From: Micropterus salmoides
Lineage: Eukaryota > Chordata > Actinopteri > Centrarchiformes > Centrarchidae
Direction: 5' to 3'
Assembly: GCF_014851395.1 (NCBI RefSeq)
Contig: NW_024040374.1
Span: 27,732,772-27,796,771 of the forward strand
DNA: 64,000 bases
Shown here: piece after piece, positions 35,101 through 46,100 of the stretch
Position numbering within the stretch: the first letter of the stretch is position 1
How the letters are laid out: every line of letters begins with the position of its first letter
Position numbers and translations under genes: made by a program
The notes under the pieces: model-generated
The model's database searches: none
What the model was told of the DNA's origin: nothing
What the model saw: only the letters and a program-made list of their open reading frames with translations

Positions 35101-38100
35101 AGACATTAATCTCTTCATTAATACATACATGAACCTCTGGGTGGAGCTTGATCAGGAACCGTTTTCTCTTGAAGCTCAGTTTGCGAATCTTGGACCAATT
35201 GAAGGTATTTATTTTTGTGTTTCCCTGGGAGAAAAAGGAATGTTAGAAGAAACATTTAGCAACATTGTTAGGGACGGGGGGTCGTGTGAAGAAAAGAGCT
35301 GGTATGAGAACAGCAGTCACCTGAAAAACCTGAAGGCCCATATGAGAAACAGCTAGATTAATTTTGGTGCCTTCCCGGTCAGCGGCTGGGTGGAAACGGA
35401 CGCCATACATCTCCAGTTTGCGGGCAATCTCCAGGATTTGGAAATCTGATTCAGCAGGAGTCTGGCCCCTGGAGTAGACAACATGTAAAAAACACCACTC
35501 TGTTCACTGTACACTGTTCTTGTAGTACACGAGCAGTATTCACAATCTGACTACAACTACAGGGTCTGATTTCCTGATTCAAGTGAAATGTTTGTCATAG
35601 TCCTATTGGAGCTCAATGCTTCGGTTGACATAGCTGTACTATACAGACTTCAAAACTGTGAACAAAAACCTGTCTACAAAACAGAAACTATTTTGTCTTA
35701 TTTAACTATGCATCCAAATAGACCAACATGGTGGAGTTTCCCCAAGGCGTCTTATTTAACCTTTATATGGTTCCATTAGACCAAATGATACAAAACAATG
35801 AAATTACCCATTATAATTTTGCAGATGAGACCCATTTAACTAATGTTGGCAAGTGCACTAAACAAACTGTTGATTGTGTTGAAGTCCTTTGGCTAAAAAA
35901 CAGACATAACTGAGAGATAAAGGAAGGGTGTGAGAATGCATAATGTAATCTGGCCTAAATTTGAACAGCATCATCTTAACAACAACAAAGTAAACTCAAT
36001 GGGGGAAAAAAAAAAAAAAAAAAAGAACAAGTCACACTAATTCTTAGGTATCTGCACTGGTTTCCAGTGCGTCAGTTTAAAATATTGTAGAATATCTATA
36101 AAATCTTAAGCTCACCATTTTGCACCTTTTACTTGTATGATGCATCATCAACTATGCTGACAGATTTAGTTTGATTCACATGTACACAATTCCAAATGTG
36201 CAGCAAAACAATTGTGTGGCTCAAAAGGTTAATAATCACAATTATCCAAGCTTTTGGAGCATGAAGTATAGCATGGAGCCCACTTTGCAAGCTTTCTTTT
36301 TAATTCAATCATATCATGACTCGTATGCAGAGTTGTGTGCCCTTACATCCCTTATAACTTCGAGGATTTGAGAGGCATTACCTAAAACCATGTGATTACA
36401 ACCAAACTGCATGTTAAGAAACATATCCATCCAATCAACACCACATTCTAATTTTGTTCATCCGTTAAGCGGGGAAATCTCCTTAGGGCCCTCCCCTGCC
36501 CCACTGGCCTTATGGCTAATAGGCCGGCCAGAGCAGGGGATTAGGTCAGGGAACTGCTTCCACACCGGCAACCATGGGAAGAGATTAGCAAAGGTCTTTA
36601 GAGCCACCAAATACACTGGGTTGAAAAGAGTCCCTGTTGGTCATAGGATAGCACTGTGCTAACGGGGAGGCTGGCGGTGGGAAATGTGCAGCGAGTTGTT
36701 TTGAAAGACTATGGACTCGGAAATGGGGCACATTGCTCATATGGTTGTTTAGCAAGAACACACAGTTGTCTCAGTTCTGTAAACTCATCATAGTTAACAC
36801 TAAACATTTGTGTTTAAAGCTACATAAAAGGGGGGGGGGGGCAGACAACATGCTAGTTTTTACTAATGCCAAAAACTGTGATTCACATGATACCCTTTGT
36901 GCAATACATATCTCAGATAGTCCAAAAGGTTGGAAGCAGCAGGGTGTAGTTCAAATTTTATGGTTTACTCAAAACTTAGCTAACAATGTTCAGGAAAGAG
37001 TGGCATTGCATAGTGGCATAGTAAACTTTCAGCTTGCATAAATCTGCAAGTGAAAACAATGTATTCACTTAACGTGGGCAGATGGAAACTCAACCTTCCG
37101 GGGAAGGAAGTCTGTGTATCATTTTCTACTTCTTACAACGGTGAAAGGCAACTAACTCATGTCATATTGTAGTTGCACAATGGTACTTTTCTGGTGTGCT
37201 GTGATGATGCTGATGTCATTTGTTACTTAATTCACATTCATCCACTGCATTCTCAGAGCAGGAAATAATCCCACTAACCCGCAATATGATGGCCCTGCTT
37301 GGGAATGAGGTCAAAGCGGGACAGTCCTCAACCGAGCTGTCACAGTAAATTGGCTTGCAAAGAAAACTCGAGCACACTGTCCAACTTGCAATAAAATACA
37401 TATATAGCGGCATCAATTGTCCTGCAACAGTGTGCTCGAGTTTTCTTTGCAACTTTTGACCTCTTGTTATAGAGGTGCAAAGTAATTAACTGTTCTGAGT
37501 AAACTGGCCTAACATGTGGTCAGGAGTAGCACGTAATGAATCGCACATATTCTTGCTACTCTGAAGAAGTGGTTGTTTGTGTACCTATACTAATCATAGT
37601 GTACAGTACTATTAATTTTGCTATATTTTAGATCACATGTGTTAAGACTAAGACTAAGAGAAGACCGTGAACAAATATGTCAAACTGTGCACAAGAGAGT
37701 TGAGCAGTAGCGCCCAGTCAATGGAAGAGGTGTTGACTTTGGCTGTTACTGAGGTTGGGGAAAGACTGAAAGTGGTTTACATCCTGACTGGTATTGTTCA
37801 GAACGTTAGATTGTAATATTGAATGGTGTCATGCAAGACAAGGTGCAGCCACCACAAGCTGATGGTTGAAGGCAGATCAAGAAGGCAATTGCACAAATAC
37901 AAACATCACATCACACAGCTTTAGCTCAACATGAAACAAGATGTAGGACAGATGAGACGGAGCAACTTACAGGTGCCTACGGTGGAGCTCCATGATCCTC
38001 TCTTGCACCTTCTCTTGGTAAGGCAACAGCTTGTTCATCCTCAGGAAGTCCCTGTCTGCTTCATCATCATAGTCGCCAATCTCCGCTGTGGAAGCGCAAA

Positions 38101-39756
38101 ACATCAGTTTTTCTTTGTACAAGGTGTATATAATTTTGGCGGCTGCAGTTTGTGGGGCTGTTGAATATTATTGCATTATACTGCTGTTTTTCTGTTATTT
38201 AGCCCAAAAATGTGGTGGACAAAATAACAGAAACGCACGCATTGTTTAATGCAATACAGAGGAAAATAAATCCTTTAAGCTGCCTAATGCAATATACTTC
38301 AATGTTACAACAGGTGTTGTAAATAACGAATTATGACCTTTAACCAGAAGTTAATCTGCACAATATATTTACAGAATATCATCATTATCATATACATGTA
38401 TATATCTTGAAACATACACTGGACAAGGTGAGAGGCCAGCAGGGCTCCAGTATTTTCTGTGCAGATCAACCTGCCCTCCATCAGATCTCTTTTCATCTGC
38501 AGTGAGAATAAGTATCTATAAAAAAAAGAGAGGCTTAGTGTCCATGTATTTAAGTTCATGAGGAGTAAATAAACACAAATTGAGCTCATCACGGCTTATT
38601 TCAAGTACCTTTAGCAGAGGTTATAACTAGAATCTCAAATGTGATTGTTAATGTAAAAATACACAAACCTAGACCTCCCCTTCCCCCCTCCCACATACAG
38701 CCCCATTTAAATTTTAATGTTTGATTCTTGAACATTTACACATTTCTTAACGACTACAGCAAACAATTTCATAAACATTTTTGGGAGGACAAATATTATA
38801 ATGCCCTGAAAACCATAATCATGAACTTCTGAAAAGGAAAAAAACAACTGTGCAGTTTCTAAAGCCCCTCTACACAGGCTTGAGATAAAAGTAATATCCA
38901 GTAGGAAATTACAGTCACTGACCTTGTGTACTCCTCCTGCAGCTGACCGGGGTCTGGAGGAAAGAATTTCACTGACAGTCTAAATAGTGCATTTGCCGGT
39001 CCTGAAAAACATGGAAACAGATCAGCACACAAACACATTTTTGTTGGAGGTGGAAATTGAGATAATCTCTGACCTCACTTACTTCTGACTTGTTTCACCA
39101 CAGGTTTTGTGGGTTCTAGCCAAACCTGAAGAGCAAGAAATAGTATCATGTTCGCAATATTATAAGAACGTTTAACAAAATTTGAGACATAGTGATTGTA
39201 CATTGTGTCAACGTTTAAAGGATAGTAGAAAGATGTGGCGATGTTGTGGGCCTCACTGCCTCACTATAGGAGCCTGCTTCCTCTATTACATCTGGGCCTG
39301 ATTGAGTGAGGAATGTGCCAGATCCTGACAGATATTGAAATACAAGTGGATATTTTCCTGAATTCTTCTCTCAGTTGATAGTTACACATATGGATGTGTT
39401 AGGGCATCCAAACAAATTAATTTAGTATATATACTGCTGCATCTCATTCATAAACAATTAGAGCCAACACAATCAGTTGATTATTCAAGCTACAGAAAAT
39501 TAATTGGAAACTATTTTGATTATCAATCAACTGTTTAAGTAATTTTACAGAGCACAACTGCCAAACATTTGATGGATTTTCCTTGTCCTTCTTAACAGTT
39601 AGTTTACAAATATTTGCTATTTGCCCAAATTCTTCTGAGCTCAAGCGGGAATTTTCATTTTTTCCTGACATTTACTAGAGGAAACAAATAATCATTTAAC
39701 TGAGAAATAATATTTGGCTTGGAATAATTGGCACCCAACATTAGTTGATCAATTGG

Positions 39757-39792
<36 letters not shown>

Positions 39793-40118
39793 AAATTATT
39801 TTATATATCTAAAATATTTATTTCTTTCATTTTTCTTATAAAGCTACTGAACAATGGATAGTTCAATTTAAATGTAATTTATTTCTCTAAACTGACATTA
39901 GCAGCATCAGGCCCACATGTCCTGCATTGATAAGAACATAGCAGGTGTTTCCAAAGCATCACATAGTATGTACTTTTCATCCTGCCATGTGCCTACAAGC
40001 TCATGAACTAAACTAAACTTAAGCTGCTTTCATACAATCAGAAAAGCACATAACTTTGATAAAAACATTCAGTTTGTTAATGCAAAGCTACATCTGTCAA
40101 AGCAACCAGGGAGTCACA

Positions 40119-40155
<37 letters not shown>

Positions 40156-43100
40156 GTCTTCAATTACGTGTTGTTAATGTTCAATTATACAAAAAGTTAA
40201 CGCCTCTGACATCATCAGGCTAACTGATGCAACTGGCTGCCACACTTGATATTAGAAACATATCTACACCCACCCATCTAACTGCTTCTGATGAAAGTTT
40301 CAAAATAAAACCAAACGCTTAAAACTGCAACAATGCCTCTATCCTTTTTTTCTTTTGGAGTTACTCTGCTACTACTTTATGTGGCAAGGAGAGCATTAAA
40401 GAAAAATAAGGCTACCAACGTTGAATATAGTTTTGAACTAGACCTAGATCGTCATTTAGCTCCTTGGTTAGAGGTATTCCTATCTTTATTTTTGTGGTTG
40501 CTGACGGCCTGGGCTTTAAAACATAGTGCTCGACTCTTTTCATGTGAAACATTCTTTAAAATCAATACTGTAGAGCAACATATGTACTGTATATATGCAG
40601 AATGGCTTTTCATTGCTCTTGCAGTTGAATATATGAGCTAAAAAGTCAGTGGGTTAACACCAGCTCCATTCTCTTTGAAGAAGATACAGTATGTTTCATA
40701 TTTCTTCCCTGTTGCTTTACAAAGAGCTTGTAGGTGGTCTAGAATTCCACTTATGTCTCTGGAAGAATTAAACAATGGAAAGTCTGACATTTGTGTATGG
40801 ATACTTGTGGCAGACAAGTTATTAAAATTGCTAGATTATATACAGCTTAGGTCCAGTAAAAGATCACATCACTGTTTGTACTGCTGTAGAAAGCTAAACA
40901 GCAGCAACTGATCAGCTGAGAAATGACTAAGAACGTTCATCCTGGGCCCTGAGACAAGTCATGCTGTCATCAAACTGTGACCTTTGACCTTTTCGTGTCA
41001 GTTTCTGGAAATTCAATGTGTCTGTTTCAAGCGGGAAACAAAAGGACACAGTTACCGGTGGACGTACCCAGTTCATCTGCATGTTCTGAAACTCGAGGCC
41101 AAAGTAATCCCTCTCTATGAGGTTGCCTCTCAGGAAAACATCAGAGAGGAGGGCCTGTCCAAGAGCTTTTTGCTGAAAGAAAAAACAACAAGGGATTATT
41201 ATTTTCATCACTGTGTTAACAAAGAGCCTAAAAGTTCACTGATGATACAATTGCTTACGATCTCAACGGAAAGAGAAATTGTTTGTACATTGTTTTGACA
41301 AAAAAAAAAAGTTTGAACATTGACAGACATCGCTATCAAAAACAAATTTTTGCTGAGGTGAGGGAGGATACACTTGTGAGTAAGAGTAAGCGCAGAATAA
41401 ACACTGTGTGGTACAGAAAACGTCCGGCATCTGTAAATGATCCACTCCATTGTGTGTTTTATGGCTGCTCTTGTTCCATGTATCAATTCAAATTATTTCC
41501 TTGACTTGGACAAGTTAACGGCAAAAATGTGTCCTACTGTACATTAAACGTTGTGGTCCTGAACAGAATGCCGCGAATTCACAAGCAGGAAATCTGCTGA
41601 AGTTTACCTTCTCAACGCTCTGGGGTTTGTTTTCACTAAATGAAGAACTAATTACTATGTACTAAGAACACACTGCAGTTGAGGTTTGGAACCCTAGCCT
41701 GTGACTTTTTGAGAAAATTATAGCCTGAAACATCTGGTTGTAATGTAAAATAGTATTTTTAAAAGCTTTATAAAAAGAACTGCTTTGCATCAGCTACAGT
41801 AAAGCATTGCAACTCGAAGAGCACCAGGAGATTTACTGTTAGTTAGTCTTGTCATTACTTTGATACAATCATATGTTTTGCAGTCCCAAAATCTATAAAT
41901 TGCAGGTGAAACCTACTGACACAACATCCATAAATTTAGGAATCTGTGGTAAAATGCCCTTATTCCGTACATTAACAGTGTCTGATTACAGATGATCTCA
42001 ACCAGAGAGCAAAAACTGGTGTGTTAGAATACTTTGTCTGGGTTGTCTTTGAGTGCAGGCCAGACATACTATCCAACAGTAAGTATTCAAATGTATCAGT
42101 GGCCAAATGTAAGAAACATTTTGAGGTATTCTGTCTCAGTTCGACTCGTTTAGCGGGATTCAGTGAATGCCAATTGAACAAAGAGTCAATCATATACTGA
42201 GCCCAAAGCAGATGGAACCAATGTTAAAGTGCTTTGTAAACAAAGTTATTACAACAAAACCAAATATTCCCTGTGGATTAAGACAACATTTCCATACATT
42301 AATCCAGTAAATGCAGGCTAAATCAAAGCATAAATAGCAATGTTAAATAAACAGGTATAATGAGCATAATCAGTCCTTGAACATGGGATTTAAAAAAAAA
42401 AAAAAAAAAAACCCAGCCACCTCAAAATGTTTTTTTTAGCAAGCTGTGAAAATGCTAACTAGGGTTTGACAAGAAACCAACTGCAGATTAGAATAATCAG
42501 TTAACTGTGTTGGCTGGTGTGTTTTCAGAAGTTCCTCCTTTCTGTTAGTCATTAACCCTCTGCAGGAATGTAAACTGCGTTCACAGCACTCTAGCCTCAA
42601 GGAAGAGTTAAATCCTCCTCTCGGACGTTCAACGTTATCTTCCACAATCTGAGACGGAGGGACGGCATTTTCACAGGTCTATTTGTTGCCAGACAGCTAG
42701 CAAAAAGGACAAAAGGTACACTGCTGTAAATCACCCTCATGTGCTCTTGCATGAATACACAAAAAGTATGAAGTGGAGTGGCTGATAATTTCCCTTCAAA
42801 TAACTTCTTAAGTTAGTTATCTGTCTGTGCCATCAGTTACTGTATACATTGTGGTCACACAGTCAATATACCACTGCAGTGACAACTCCTTTTAAATGCT
42901 GCATTCACAGGCAGAGAGAAGAAGTGTCATGTGACAAGGCAATGAGCTTTGAGCAACAAAATGACAAAGCACATGTATACATCATATAAACATGAAATGT
43001 ATATGATCTGTTGACTTGGTAAGCTCCTGGCCTGGCAGAGAAGCATATCCAGAGGAGTAGAGAGATACTACACATAATATCAACATTGTGACACGGCAAC

Positions 43101-46100
43101 TAAATTGTCTTGGCTATTAGTCAATATTATCTTTTCCCGGATGTTAAAAGGTTACTAGCGCAAATGCAATCCATTGATCGACTGACAGAAAATGAACAGA
43201 CAGCAATTAATGATTAAATGTTTAAGATAGGCATGTCAAACACAAATGTCATGCATTTCTTGTTTCCATTTGATGATTTGCTGACTTTCTGCTTTATATT
43301 ATTGCCCTAACCCTTGAAGTATTTTAGTTTTGGACTGTTGGTAACACAAGCAACTTAAGGATGGACCTTGAGCATTCTTCAGAAGTCTGACATTTTATAG
43401 ATTGAAGGATTAAAAAGATCTAAAGAAAATGTAAATCCCTCTAGTTTAGTCATCACAATTAACATTATTAATGATCATTTCTCAATTATTAGAGGGTGTA
43501 TACATCTTCTGAAAGCCTAAAAAAGTCAAACCAAAACAACAAAATGACACTGTCCTCAACCATGATTTGTCTAAACCCATTCTGCCTTGCAAACATATCA
43601 TGTGGCCCAGATCAGTGGGCTGCTACCTAAAAGCCCGTCTAGCATTTTTCAGTTCAAGCACATCTGTGACGCGACTGTGAGATCACACGCAGTTTGTTCA
43701 CGCTCAACTTGTGGTATGGGCCACAGTCTCATCTCTGAGCTCTAACATTAAGGCAGGTCAGTGGGTCACCCAATCAAGCCCCGAAAGCTGCAGGGATTAT
43801 GGCAAACAGATGTTTCTCTGGGAGACAAATCTTCCCCTGTGTGAGGAGCATTTAAATGCAGGGTTTGAAAAGCAGCCAACTCAGAGAGGACTGAGGCAGT
43901 CCTGTCTCATCCTGTGCATGTAAGAATGAAGAAGAAAAACATAGGTAACCCAAACATCAACCAGCCTAATTCAAACGCAGGGTTTGTGTGTAACTTGCAC
44001 GACAGGTTAAGCACGGCTCACCAAACAGCAGTTGATACTCCCCAGCCACCAGTGAATGGCAGTGAGCTCTGGCAGAACCTCCTACTGACAGCAGGGGTGT
44101 GTTGGGGCTTGTATTGGGCACAGTGGGATGTACATTGTTTAGGCCTTGCCGCCCGGAGATTTCCTGCTGACATACATTCTAAAGCTCTGCACACCAGTGG
44201 CCACCTTCACAAGTGCGTGAGGAGGCATTTCAGAGATCATCAGGTTCTTTGATGCGTTGCTTTCATTTTAAATAATTAGTGCTCATTTCTATCCACTCCC
44301 TGGCTTCAGAACAAACCTGTGGACAGTTTGGCCAGGGTGTTTGTTGGCGGATAAACACGACATAGTGGTAATCAGGATCAGGTGTTTTAGTGTACCTTCT
44401 GTTCAGGTCACCTTTGTATCCAAACTAAGCTTTGCGTACAAAGCACAGAAAAAAAAATAACTTGATAGGTGGGACCTCCTTGAATGGCAGCCAAGTACTA
44501 AGAGAGGGAGCAAGAACAGTACCAGCAGGAGAGATCAGAAATGTGCAGAGCAAGGTTTAAGAAGTCCTTCAAGACACAGCCATCAGGTTGTTTAGCTACT
44601 TCAGTACACAGTGGGACAGCATGGGTGCTTTGTAGGGATGAGAGCTGAGTGCTCAGCTGTAGTGGTTGTAATGAAGAGCAAGAGTTCTCCTTTTTTGACC
44701 ACATACATGAAATGCTCAAGACAACATTTGCAACACCAGTATTTTTCTTTTCACACTGTTCACACCTTTGTCCATTTGACCAAAGTCCATCTTTGTACAA
44801 ACAGTTACAAAATAAAAACAGCACCAACACATCACCATTAAGTTGCGTGACTTTTATCATTCTCAACTGATTCCTGCTACAGGCCAATGGTTGAAATTCC
44901 AAATTTTCGACAGGACTTCACTCCTGAGTGTGCCCCCTCCCCCACAACCCCAACTCAAACTTTGTACTGGCCACGGCTGCTCCCGCTGAACTGCTCTTTT
45001 AACACCAGAGGCTGCCCCTCTGTCTACCCCCAACCCACTTGGTTGTCAACCTTGCTATTTATGTGCTTGTTTGCTAACACTAAAGCAAAGCCTGCCTGGA
45101 TTCCCTCCCACCGGTGCCCCGACCGTACTGTATTTTCACACAGCTAGGTTTCACATCCCACCCTCAATTTTTTTGCGAGTTTTGAGCTGGAAGTTAAGGC
45201 CAGCAAAGGGGCTGGCTGTGCTGGATAAAAGAAGCCTGTGTTTCCCTGCCCTGCCGGCCCTGCCTCCCTGTCCAGAAACCACAAGGCTGAGCTTTCTCCT
45301 GTACTGGCTGTGGGAGGGACCTGTGGACGAGAGCCATGCAAGCAAATGCCTGCTGATGATGACCATGCTAGGTACCTGCAGCAGATGAAGGCCACAGATC
45401 AAAGCACACACGCTCTGATCTAATTTCTCTGTTATAGTTCCACACTAAAGACATTATATGACCATAAATACATGTACTCTATCCACCATATGTTCATACA
45501 GTTCTCCAATATCTTGATGAAATCTGTAATGCAAATAGGTTGCGAAAGTATAAAGTGTGGAGCAACTGTGCCCTACTTGTGTATAAGGGAGCAGAATTTA
45601 AACAGTATACTGTAAGTAGAGAGAGTGGCAGGTAATGGCAGATGACAAAGACTGTATACAAATGGACAAGGTATCTGAGGAGCTGAGCAACCAAACTGCC
45701 ACAATGAGGGGAGGCAGTTTTTTGAAGGCCACAACCATTTCAAACATTCAGCACTGCAATTTTGGATCTATTTTTGCACGCATGAGGAAAAACTAAATTT
45801 ACAATATAGGAGCAAGTAATGCTGCTACATAGATTTCTTTTTAAATGAATTATACTCATTTAGAAATAAACCTAACAATGTTATAGCACACTGGCAGTTG
45901 TTTTAAACTAAAAATTAAGCTTAAGTCATGTATCGGATGTATAGCTCTGCAGCCATTCTGCACACAGACATAAATACTATCCTCCCACCAGCTCACGACT
46001 CCTCAGTATGAATGAACAGAAATATTAAGCAGTGTTGGACAGCGGTGAACAACAGAGCCTCTCAGAGGCCATCTTGTTCTCAGCAAACTGCAGTCTGCTT

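Noticed and set aside
44498..45423. Cluster of overlapping open frames in FARP2 intron 1
   Set aside because: GC-rich local composition lowers stop frequency on both strands; none of the translations is recognisable.
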